64,000 nt of DNA from Ectocarpus siliculosus (lineage: Eukaryota; Sar; Phaeophyceae; Ectocarpales; Ectocarpaceae), in the NCBI GenBank assembly GCA_000310025.1, contig FN649726.1:1776609-1840608 (forward strand). Direction: 5' to 3'. A model generated the notes under the pieces. The model did no database searches. It worked only from the letters and a program-made list of their open reading frames with translations, and was not told the origin of the DNA. The position numbers and the translations under genes were made by a program. Positions 23,414 to 35,400 of this stretch are shown piece by piece (within the stretch, counting starts at the first letter, position 1; each line of letters starts with the position of its first letter).

Positions 23414-25087
23414 CGCGGCCTGGCGTCAGCCGAGGAGAGCGTGCTTTCATCCAGCCAAGCAGGAAAGCAGGCATCATGCACTACGCTGGTGGTTGGGCGC
23501 ATGGTTGTGCCGACCTCTAGTTGATTGGTTGAGAGTTTTGGATGTGGGGTTTCATCAAGATTGGCCGTATGCCCTGGCACAATCGTTGTTATGGGCAGTC
23601 GTTGGGAGGGCTGTTGGCCATATTCACTCGCTCATTAGCCGACCATTCGCCCTAGTTGTTGTTTCAGTTGTTGTACTCTTGTCATTGATATCGCATTGAT
23701 CCGTGAAAAATATCTCCAAGGTCGGCGGAGCACGGACCATTTGACAAATGGTTACAGAATACAAGGCGCACCATCAAGCCGTTTGTGGTAGCGCCATCAA
23801 GGCGTGATGCAAGATGCAGGTAAAGCATGTGTTGGTATGAATCAACGGCCAGCTGCCATCAGTGACGTTTCTGAAGTTCGAACAGCTCACTCACACAACT
23901 GGCGTGCTTTTGGCTCGAACAGCCCAGCGACCCTCAACGAACCAAAAATAAAGTTGTACAAATGTGTACACAGTCTTGTTTTTGTGTAGTTTCTTCGGAA
24001 AGGCACACCGACCGCTTCGCCAGGCGTATTTCGTGGAAGCTTGCGGCTTGTTTCTTGACAATCCTCTGTAAGAACTCCTTTTACCGGCGGGGGAGAACTT
24101 CCTGCGAATGAGAACTACTATCGAGACCCAATGGAAGACACCTGAATTTCGTGCATCCATGCCCATAATTGGCATGCCTTTTCAGGGTGCGTCGTTTTTT
24201 TTTTTTTTTACTTGGCCGGTACCTTGCCTTATTGCCTTATTACAAGTAGTGAGAGACTGACGACGACGAAAATTTTGAAGCCGCCTGCAGGATCGAAGAA
24301 ATCTCGACATCGCCAGATAGTTAAATAGTGTAAATGAACGTTTCTTGAGCAGCTCCTTGTTCATCTTCCCCTAAAAAATCATGTACTGCTGAGAAGAATA
24401 TTGTTGTGCTTTATCATGGACAGTTCGTGGGGTACGTACAAGCTTAGACTAGTGAGTGATGGTTTAAATGGGCGACGAAAAACAAATTTGATACTAATTT
24501 TATGAGGATTTCGCTGTCGGGGCTCCTGGCAGTTTCAGTCTCCGACTGACTCGGCAATTGAATGAATATAAGTGTGACAATACTATTGGCAGAATAACAC
24601 GAAACCAAAGGAATTTGCACATGTAATGTGTGTGTAGAATCTCCACCGCAAAAAACTTACGGAAGTTTTCTGCCCGGCGAGGCTGGAGTTTTGTAACACA
24701 GGGATGTAACAACACAGCAACAGCAGTTCAGTCGCTGGGGAAAGTTAAAGTTTTGAAGGTATTGGGCATCACAATCGTGTGCAAAGATTCTCACGTTGTT
24801 TTTGAATCTAGGAGCTGCAGATGTTTCACGCCCAAGCTCGTCGTCAGCAGAATCAACACCAACATTGTACTGTAAGAACAGTTCCGTCCGATGTTTCGAT
24901 CCTCTGCGCAGCACCACCACCAGGTCCAAACTGACTGGCGACGGCGGGACGTTCCATGGTCGGTGACGGATCTACACAGAAGAAAATACTTTCTACTACT
25001 GCTGTGCCTTCTTCCGTGGGTGCAGGGCCGATGAGTTCAAAGCGAACACCCGCGCGCACCTTTGCTGACCTCACACCTCTGTGTCAA

Positions 25088-25130
<43 letters not shown>

Positions 25131-25794
25131 ATAATCTACAGCAGTCGTATCTGCGCCATCTGCTACGCCAACTTTTCTTTTTAGTGCCTTCTTGCACCGT
25201 TCACTCGCAGATCATTTTTTTTTTAGCGGCAGAACATCGTCCCTACCCCCGCACCCCTCTAATTTCCTTGAAAAAACATGCGAAGCGGAGTTCAACAAGG
25301 CGAGCAAGCGGCTCCACATCAAAAAAAAAGTTCGGCGGTGCAGTTGGTGCACTTCATTGAACAAGGGAGCACAGCCGGCAGCTTCAACCAGCGGCGCGGA
25401 GCGAGAGCGAAAATCAACTACTGTAACACCCTACAGGCGACTCTGTGAGTGTACGGAGCCAGACACGCTTTCGGACGTGGTATCTGGAGAGCAGAACCGG
25501 CAAATGCGTTGGTTTATGTGGAGCGCCCCAACCCTGCTGCGAGCGTTTGTTTGCCTGCTCTTGACCCAGAGGCAAGCATGAACGGCTACCCTCTCTACCA
25601 TCTGCAGCTAGCGAACAGCGCTGTGGCTCCCTCGAACTGGTTGGTGACTGCCGAGGTGCTGGTGACCTACTGTCACCTCTGCTTGGGCGCTGTCTGCTTT
25701 GCGCTGTCGCGGTAGATACCCTGGCGAATCCACACCGAAACTCTTTCACACCCGGTATCTCTTTCCCTTCTGTCCCTCTTCCTGTAAAGCCATC
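23414..25794. other. Intergenic region upstream of the giant gene
   Basis: Contains the 3' flank of the Gln-rich gene and the putative promoter and 5' UTR of the giant gene. The last 60 bases before 25795 are pyrimidine-rich. A TCTG microsatellite lies at 25088-25130. No coding exon is supported. Confidence 0.5.
25088..25130. repeat. TCTG tetranucleotide microsatellite
   Basis: About ten uninterrupted copies of CTGT, roughly 0.7 kb upstream of the proposed start of the giant gene. Confidence 0.95.
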
Positions 25795-28700
25795 ATGGGG
25801 TGCGCCCCATCGAGGGATAGCTCGAGGCGCCAGGAGCCAAAGCCTTGTAGCTGCCTGTGCAATGGATGCTACCCTTACCTGTGCTGTGGAGCACCGTCGG
25901 AGGGACAGACGACGACGTCGTATGGAGAGAGCTCTGCCGTTCCCCTGCCCGAAGGTGCGAGCCATTCGAAAACATCGTCCTTTGGGTTTTTGGGGACAAA
26001 CGGTGAAAGATTGGATGGGTTCAAGAGTCCATCCACGCGTAACCTCTGGTATTCACTTCCACAGAGAGCTGTGCGAAGGGCTCTATCATGTATTCTGTTG
26101 TCCTTTCCACGCTGGTGGGCTTGCCATCGAGTGCCCGTCGGTAGTACCCGTTTATCGTGTGTGACGTCCACAGCGTCAACAACAGCAGCAAGAGAGGAAA
26201 GGAGCGCGCGCGTGTTCCACGAAGTGTCGAGAGAGTAGAACCTTGAAGCTTTCGTTTTTCAAACAACCGAAAGGTTGCCGCGTGTAGCGACACGCTGGCG
26301 CCGTTGAGGATGCGGACGGCTCCCGGAGTTCCCTCACATGGCACTCCGGTCGTGGCCTCTGCCTGCGGATGCGATTGTGCGTTTACAACGCCGCCAATGT
26401 GTTGCGTCGTGCTTGGACCGAAACCACCGGTACTTGAGCAAACGAGGTTCAATTTTCGAATTGTGAATTGTTCTGTGTGTGTGTTTTTCCTTTTGTTTAT
26501 GTGTGAACGACACACGGTGATAATATTCGCGAATGGGTGTTGGGTGTGTTCTTATTTTTTTGTTTTGGATATATGTGTTGTCCGTCGAAACAGCTGTCCG
26601 ACAGAGGCCGGATTTCTGGCTTCTTGCGACAAGCCAAGGCAACGTTGTTGTTGTTGCGGCCACGTTGGCAGGCAGGGGGGCAAGCAAGGTGCCATCTGTG
26701 TAGACTCGAGAGCGGGTGGCTCGGGGCGCATCACCGGGATAGGCAAAAAGGGGAGATAGCCGCTTGGGGGGGGGGAGACCAAAAATATGTGTCTTCTTCC
26801 AGTACACCTGCGCAGCACGTTAACTCTGTAACAGTATTAATAGTAGTAAATGCTTCCAGTTTCTTGGGTCGTGTTGTTGGTGCGCGGGCCCCTCTTTTAC
26901 TGCCGTATCCAAGAAGAAGAAAACCAGACACATGCGTCTGCTACATACCCCATGATTGCGGTTGTAAGTGGGTACTCTCAATTTGTCCCCCTCGATGCTA
27001 CGGCCGTGCCACAGCGTGGTGTTGGTGCAAATTCCCGCCGGGGCCGCCGGCGAGACCTATAAACGTACAACACACATGATGCGATGGTGCCAAAATAGAG
27101 CCGTCGTAAATGGCACTTCCGGCACAAATAGGTCTGCTTGTAGTGCTTTCGGAAGAGAGGGAGAGTCACTGCTTTAAATAGTAAATAGAAAACGACCACA
27201 GATGAGGGATATTGCTCCTAGAGCGACAAAAATTATGGGAAACGAAGAGGAGGTGTTCTTATTACCAGGCTGGGTTGGCACGAAGTTCACGAGTGGGTCC
27301 GCGGTGCGTTCTTGCCCTAAGGGTTGACACTTTTCTGTGTGACAGGTGTGACACGTCCGGCTCTCCTCTCTTGATTTTTTCTGTGGCTGCTGGCTGGTTA
27401 CCATTGGAAACGGGTCGCGGGTATTCCGTGGTACTTTTGTTCTTGTTCACTTCGTGGAAATGTTGAAAATTTACTACATGTTGAAACTAAACTTCCGTGA
27501 AACCGAAACCCATGGATATCCGTGAATATCGACTCTCTGTTCATGTCACCTCCGACGGCGTCGCTCTCCTCCGCCAACTTGCTCAACTTTTGTTGTCTTC
27601 AATTTGCTTGCTGAGTACTTCCTGTCAACATCCGTACTGCTGTCGCGGCGGACGTCCGTCGGTAGCTGGCAGCCTTTTACTCAAAAGAGGGTGGTACATA
27701 CCATGCATTCGGCCATTCGCCGAACAACAACAATGGAGAAATGACAACATATGGTAGATGATACATATATGCATAGGGGGGCCCAGACAAAACCAACACG
27801 CTCGCGATGAAATGTTTTTAGCCATAAAACGCAACGGTATGCGACAACGGAAATTCTGAAAGGAGATTGATATCACAGCCCACTCCCACCTCCCACCTCC
27901 CACCCGGTACGCGAGGCCAGACACAAAATAACGAAATCATGTACCTACATCAATTGCTCCCACACACAGCATCGCATGGATTCTATCCTTGTACCCCTAC
28001 TATAATAGTCGAACCTATGATCACCATCGGTTTGCACAGAATGCCATGCCCTTTCCCCACACATTCTGTGGGCGGCTCAAAGATCAAGGCACATGCCACG
28101 TACCTGGTAGGCTCCACGTTTTATTTTCCTACTATTTTTGCAGGGGGAGTATATACACTCACTTGCCCGTTACGCCATAATACATCTACAGGTGGACACC
28201 AAGCGGGATCAGCAGGAGACAAGCCGGTCATGCATGGGTCACACGACTACCACTGGATCGGCGGCGGAACTTCGGGCAAGATAGAGACGGGGGCGGCGCA
28301 CAAGCCGGGTAAGCCAAGGCGTTATCTAAGGACCCCCGGCAGCACCGGTGTATTTGTGTACACATGGGCCTGAAAGTTGATTACTTGTTATTTTTGAGTG
28401 TCTCGGGTCTCGAAGCAGCCCTCCCCCTCGGCTTCCACGAAGTGGTGGAAGTGTTGTGAGTCCCCCCCCACCCACCCCGTGTTTGCGTACACTCTCTGAT
28501 TGATTTTTGCACAACGACATGTGGCCCCACTGCGGTGGACAAGTGGTCTTTGTTTTCTCCAAAGGATGGTCTACCTTTCTTTGTTCTTTTCGGGCCTATT
28601 GATGTTGTTTCTATGTGGTGGAAATTGCGGTGCAAGTTCAGAGGTACGCAGTTCAGGGGTCCTTGGTTTCTATGTACAGTGCCTTTTGGTGACGAGTCCC

Positions 28701-29499
28701 GCTGACCGGTTCGGCCCTCCCTCCCATCTCGTCGAAAAACGGTTCTGATTGCCGTTCATGTACAGAGTTATAAGCACATACAAGTGTTGAAGTAGGACGG
28801 ATCGGCGTGTCTCGGTTTGCCGGAAGGGCTCCATTGTGATGAAGGCAACAGCACCGAATTCGAAAACAAAAACAGTTATACTCTTTGTACGAGGTTGTTT
28901 GGCAGACGATCGTTGGATACCAAAAGAACCAACCGCTGGACACCACATCGTCCACAGGGAAACTCCGTGTTACGGGCCTTACCCCTTGAGAATATTTCAT
29001 GCCATGCTATATTTTACGAGAAGGATGCACAAGCGCCCGTGGTGCGTGCACTTCAGAACCCCATCCGGACTTGTGTTCAAGGAAGAGACGGCGCATCTAT
29101 GCATTGTTGGCGTAGAGAAAAAAAAGACAAAACAAGGATGCGCGCGATCTTGGATTGGAAAGCGGTCCAGTCAGAACAGGGGCAACACGTGGAACATATT
29201 CCGACCGTGTGGGCATTTTTGACGTCTTGAGGAACCGAATATTCTTTCGAGGCGCGTAACATTTAACCAAGCTCCTTTCTTCCTTGAGCCGGAATGAACC
29301 GGCCGCCATCACAGGTTCCCATTTTTCATTCCGATTTTCTTCTCTCTCGGACGCGGTCATCGTTGCTTTTCCGCTCGTCTGTGTGGTTCGGTTGCCGTGG
29401 TTGTGTGACCAGAAACCCCTGCAGGCGGTGCTGCCGCGATGGCTCATGGCGAAGAGAGCAAGATGGACGTCAACGTCGTGGCTCCCAGCGGGGCTGCAG
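25795..29499 (+). other. Giant gene exons 1-3: proposed acylated N-terminus
   Basis: Exons 25795-25954, 28192-28308 and 29425-29499 are linked by phase-1 junctions. Exon 1 starts MGCAPSRDSSRR in CCATCATGG context and carries CSCLCNGCYPYLCC, a dense cysteine cluster suited to palmitoylation next to a Gly-2 myristoylation site. Exon 2 is Gly/His-rich (MHGSHDYHWIGGGTSGK). Exon 3 reads GAAAMAHGEESKMDVNVV and joins exon 4 through a split Gly codon. If the donor at 28309 is not used, exon 2 reads on to a stop at 28373, which would make exons 1-2 a separate protein of about 113 residues. The internal ATG at 29439 could then start the giant protein. Confidence 0.55.
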
Positions 29500-32400
29500 G
29501 TGCGTGCGCCTTGGTCGACCCCCCCCCTCTCCTTCTCTATTCTTCATCTGCGGGAGTTTTCTGTGCCGTTGTCTGCGAGACGGCCCACCCTCGTTTTGTC
29601 TTCGTTTTATTAAACACGCGGGAAGTTGCTTCGCGCGCTTGCCGCATCGAGTGGGCGCGTATGTCGACTGAGTGTACCGTGTCGCCAATGTCCCAATGTT
29701 GCAACAAGTAGGTAGGCGAGTACAGCCTTAAGCATTTCTCGCTTTTGTGCCAACTGAAGGCGAGATGCCGCGAGCGCGCCTTTGGCGCGCAAGCTTCGTG
29801 TATGAAAGGACTCCATGAAGAGTAGTTCCAACATGATTGTGTTCTAGATCATGCACGGCCGCGTTGTTGTAGTCGGCCGTTTTGATGACAGAGGATGTCG
29901 GGCGTTTTAGTGGCCGCTGTGTCGTCGCGCATGGTACACTACACCGTCATGCGTGTCACGAGTATCCCCTTTTTATCTCTGGATATAGATGAGGTTTCTT
30001 CTGTCTCTGTAAGAACTGAAGCGCAAAGTTTCTTCGAGCGCAAGAAAATCTACCTCGAGGATTCTCGTAAACGTCCTTGATTCCGTGTCTGCTTTGCCAA
30101 GAGCTATTATAGACCATCGGTGTGGATGGATACCTCGGTGACGTCAGCTCGGCCTTTTGTGAGAGCTCCGCAAACGAGCTGGCCGTTGGGCAAGTATGTA
30201 GGCGATGCATACGCTCCTTCTGCTCCTCGTGCATTGGTCGCGCCTGCCTGTTCCGAGTGTTGAGCCGGATGCTTTTGTGTGCAACCGCACTCGTTATCTT
30301 GCGCTTTTTTTCCTAGAGCTACCGCTGATGCCGACGGTCGCTCCTCGTTTGTGTCTCTCGCCAGCGCGGGTAGCAGCGCGCAGAGGCGCCGGGGGTGGTG
30401 AACTAATTCTGGCATGAGAGAGGCGGCGCGGCCTCTGCTGCTGTCGCGTTGCTGTTGTGGCACTATTCTAGGCTGTCTCTGCTTCGTATGTACGTACCCA
30501 ATCTTCGCACATTACGTGTGTAATTCCCCCTTCTTCTTGCCCCTCCTCCCCTTGTCGCTGGGCAACTCGTCTAACGACTACGGCATGCACGGTTGTGAGC
30601 ACACACCCCTCTTTCCTGACCGCCGTGTGCGGACCCCCCACCCCACCTCACCTCTCCCTTGCCGAATGTCTGGATGTATGTATTTCGCTCTTCAGGTTTG
30701 AGCACGGAGGCCACCATCAGCGCGGCGGGTTCGGCCGCCGGGGACTCTGGTAGGATCGACTCCTCGGCCATAAAGAGCGGCGAGATCTTCGCCTCCACGG
30801 GCGGCTCATCCTCGTACGCGCCCTCATCGAGCATCGACCCTGACGCCGCCGCCACCGTCAAGGTCGAGGGCGCGGAGGGAAAGACTCCCATGGAATGGAG
30901 CGCCAGCGCCGGCGACGCCTCCGCCGACATGTCGGGAAAGCCCCCCATCGCAGGGGGCTCCGTGAACACCCCTTCCATGAGCGAAGGAGTCGAGACACCC
31001 TCCATGAGCGGGGATGCGCCCTCCATGAGCGGGGGTGTCGATGCGCCCTCCATGAGCGGGGGCGGCGTAGACGCGCCCTCTGGGGGCGTGGACGTGCCCT
31101 CCATGAGCGGGGGCGGCGTGGATGTACCCTCCATGAGCGGGGGCGCCACCGGCTTGCCATCTACTAGTGCCTCGGTAAGCGCCGACAAGCCAGGGCTCGG
31201 CAGCTCCTCTTCCGCAGCGATCGCCGCCCCAAATGCCTCCGTCTCCGCGCAAGACGGAACCCCGATCATGACGTTGCCGCAGTCGAAGCAAGCGGTTGAC
31301 GCGACGGGTGCGGGCGCAGTAGCCGCGATGCCCGCCCCTCCTAGCTCCGGCGGCACTCCCTACACCCTAGCCGCGCGATCGCCCGCCGCGAGCGCGTACG
31401 TAGCGAGCATTTCGACCCCGAAAGCAGACGCGGGCACGACGCCCGAGCCCCGTATACGCTTTTCTAGCGGCGGGGTCGTCAGCCGACTCGCGGCGGCGAT
31501 AGAGCACAAGGGTCCGAGCCCGGTTGTAGGGCGGGAAGGAGCCGGAGGTTTCGGCCGCGGCTCGAGTTTTGCCCTTGAAAAGGAAGGTGGTGGGGCTCCT
31601 AACGTGGAGGTGAACGCCGTTCGCTGTCCCATGCGGATGGGATTAAGAGATGCCCCCCGCCCCCCGCCCCCCGCGCGCGCGAACGCCCCCCCCCCACCCC
31701 ACCCCACCCCGCACGCCCGACCCACCTACCCTTGGTTCCCCCCGCCATTGTCTGTTTGATCAATATAACTGAAGGTTTGTGTTAAACTTAAGTGGGCGTG
31801 TCGGCAATGGGTAACTTGATCGTCCCTGTGAGTGCGCCGCATTTTTGGCGCCGCTGCTCGCTGCTGACTTGTGGCACCCGTGTGCCTTCAATACCTTCCT
31901 TATGAATTGCGTTTCAGGGAAGTGTCGACGTCCCGGGTGCGGACGCGAACGTTCCGGAAATGAGAGATCCCAAGGTTCGTTGTTTTGCCCTGCCCGCGTA
32001 TGGACCCACTTAATCCGTGAGACTCGCCACATTGATCGCTGCTTGACGTTGGGTAGATAACTCTGCTAAGATTGTTCTTGTTCGCCCCTTTGGAAGCATG
32101 TGTATGGTACGTTGGGGCGCACACCCCGCTCCAGCCCCGCCTTCCTGCCCTGTTCCATTTCGATGACTGCCCCAGCGAAATTTTGGGCGTTCTCTCTCTC
32201 TCTGACTTGCGTTCGGTGTAAACGTGAACTCGACATCCCCGCGCCTCAATCGGGCAAACACTGTTTGCGGTGCTTGGTTTCACAGGCACCGGGTGCCGAG
32301 GTGACCGGAGTAGGTGGCGACGTCAGCGTTGGGGGCTCGATGCCCTCGGTAGAAGGCGGTGCAGCATTGCCGACGGCGAAAGGTGCGGACAGTGCTTTGC

Positions 32401-35400
32401 TCAAGACTGCTGCGTAGCGCAACCAGTTCGTGGACGTTTGGAAGCTCTCTCTTCCAGTCTCTATGTAGAAAGTTCTGTTGCGAACGCCCCCGATGGCTAC
32501 GGCGTTTTCTCGAGAGTCGAGCACAGCTGTCGTGCTAGCCACGGGCCTGTGGCGCTGTTACGCTGTCAAGACGAAGCAACAAAAACAATTGCAACAGTGT
32601 CTGCTGCACCACCGCCGTGTGTGTTGCTCGCCAACACTCGCGGACAGGTCTGTCTTTCCCCGTCGTGTTCTAACGCCGTCTCGTACCTCCTCCCTCTCTG
32701 TGCAGTCGAGGGGGAGAAGGGACACCACATCCCCGGGTCCGGCATCCTGCACAGCATCGCGGACAGCATGCGCGAGACGGCGGGCATCCAGCGCCACGAC
32801 CAACCCTCGGCGGAGCTCCCGGAGGGGGAGGCGCCCGCGCCGGGGAAGGTCGGAAAGATCACCGCCTCCGTGGCGGAAGCCGCGCAGGTCGCAGGCTGGG
32901 GCGTCCAGGGCATCAAGCCGGAGAAGAAGGGCCGGCCCCGACCGGGGGAGGAGGCGGCGGCGGTGGCCGCCCCGGCGGCTGACGCGTCCGTACCCGCCGT
33001 CGATGCGCCCGCCGTGGACGTGCTCGCGCCCGCCGTAGATTTGTCGGTCGAGGGCGGCGGCGGCGTGGACGCGCCTAAGGTGGAGGGGGGGTTGACGCTT
33101 CCGAGCGGAGATGCGGACGTCGGGGGTGAGTTTCGTTTGTTGTGGACAGTGCGCAGAGGCCAATTATTTCTTGCAGAGCGTCGTTGTTTCTCCTGGGTTG
33201 GTTGAACGGGTTGTCGGCGCTTGCTTTTTGGCAGGTTGCGTAGGGCGTGAGTTTTGTGTCGGGAACATAACATTCTCTCAAGAATTTCGATTTTTTTTCT
33301 TTTGTCGGCCAAAGTTTCGTTTAGGTCACACCAAAGCGTTGAAAAATCAGCGGAACATCTTGCTTGGCATGATTCCGTTTTGATACAGCTGCTCCCTGCA
33401 TGACGCTTCTCTTGCTTGTTTTTTCGTTAGTTTCGTTTCAGCGCTAAGAATCGGTTTCAAGACTTTTGGCTCAGTATCATTCCTCTTGTTGTCGTTGCAC
33501 GAGCACCCTCTTCACTGCCTCGTTTCTTGAGCTCCTTCTCTTTGTGCGCTTTTTTTCTGTTTCAGGCGCGGCCTCACCACGCACCGGTGCTTTGAGCAGC
33601 GCCAAGAGGAAGAGCGGAAAGTTCTTCGGTGGCCTGTTCGGCAGAAAGAACTCGGTACGTACATGAACTGATTCTTCGGCGTTGCGGTTGTCTGTCCCAT
33701 GTTAGTCTGCGCTCGTTCCCCCATCTGGTCCGAGTGCATACAGCCTTTGATAGCGATGGCCATGTCGCGAGAAATAGTGTCGCGGGGCTTTTCGTCGAGA
33801 TTTGCGCAACAGTCACCCTCCTCCCCTCCCCATCTGCTGTTGCCCATCCACGTGGCTTCGGGATACGCACAGAAGATCCCCCCCCCCCCCCCCTCCATGT
33901 TTTGTCAGCCATGCCCACAGCAAGCCGGTATGGAATAGTACCGGTTTGCGTTGGCGTGCGCGTGATCTGTACGTATGCATCATGTAGCCGCACGTCCCTT
34001 CGCGTGTCAACGGTCACTCCCCTCTTGATCGCTTTTCTTACTTGCGCCAGACACGACACCTCTCCCGTCATAAAAGCGATGATTTTTTCCTCGCGTTCGC
34101 CTGTGTTGGCGCCCGTTGTTTTCGGTAATGATTATGAACGCAGAAATTCGCCGATGCCGATGCCGACGTGGACGCCGCTGTCGATGTCTCCGTGCCCGGT
34201 GAGTCAGGGCTTACACGGGCGGGGTGATTTTTCGCGCTCCCGCGTATGATTTGAAATACCTTTTAGTGGGATTGGACTGGAGATATATGGAGTGTACGTT
34301 ATTTTGCGGTTGTGAGTGGCACTGCTGTTTGGGCTTTTGTGCTGGGTGAGGGTTGTTGCATGGAAAAGCGCTGTCTTGTGCCTGTTATGAGTAAGTACCC
34401 TTCAGAAATTTCCATGTTGACCCCGAATCTTTCTTTTTCTGCCTGTTTACAGTCTTGTTTGTCTTGTGCCATATCTTCCTCTCTCTCCGCACCGCGCCTT
34501 CCTCATGTACCGCGGTGCTTGCGCCACTGGCCGGACTCCAACACGCTCCGAATTACGCAAACGTGCAACCTCCCCCCTTTTCAGCTATCGAGGGCGGCGT
34601 TTCGGCTGAAATGCCTACCGTCGGCGGCGACGGGACCTTGCCACCTGCGGACTTGTCCTTACCTTCGGCGTCTATCGATTCGACCTCCGTCGATGCGCCT
34701 TCTGTCGATGCGTCCGGTGAGTGTCGATGGCTCCGCGAGCTACACACGAGTACGGTGACCAGCAGGACGGAGAAGGACAAGTCCCGACATCCGCCGTCAC
34801 GGCCTTGGTAGCCTCGTTGGATGGTTCACACGTTGACGACGCCGTTGACGACGAGGTTGCTTGTAGCGTTTGCAAGACTTCGAGCACAAGACTTCCGAGC
34901 ACACCCCTCTCGACTGCTGTGGTATTTCTTGAACGGGCAGTCATTCTGTGCTTCATGTGTAGTACTTTCTAATAATAAACTAGACGTGCTGACTCGGTGT
35001 TTTTTCTTTTGTTGGTGTTTTTCTCCCATCTTGCCCCTTTATGTTACAGGAGCCGTGAAGGGACCCGACGCCCCCGATGTGAAGGTGGAGGGCGGGTCTT
35101 TGACCGGAAAGTTGACGGCGGGGGCTGCCTCCGTTGGCGCCGCCGCCCTCGGCGCGATAGGCCTCTACGGCAGGAGCGGAAAGGCTGACGCCGAGGTATG
35201 TCAGGAATTTCTCAAGGTACTGGATCACTTTCCATGTTTTGGGGGGGCTCTTCGGGGTGGGTATGTGAGGGCTTTCCATGGCATAGTTGAGGCTTTCCAT
35301 GGGATTTATGGACTTCCCATGAGGAGGTTTACCCGGCACCGCGCTAGAGTGGAAGATATACTGGAAACGTTTTACTGGTAGTGAAAGTGCGCGGAAAACG

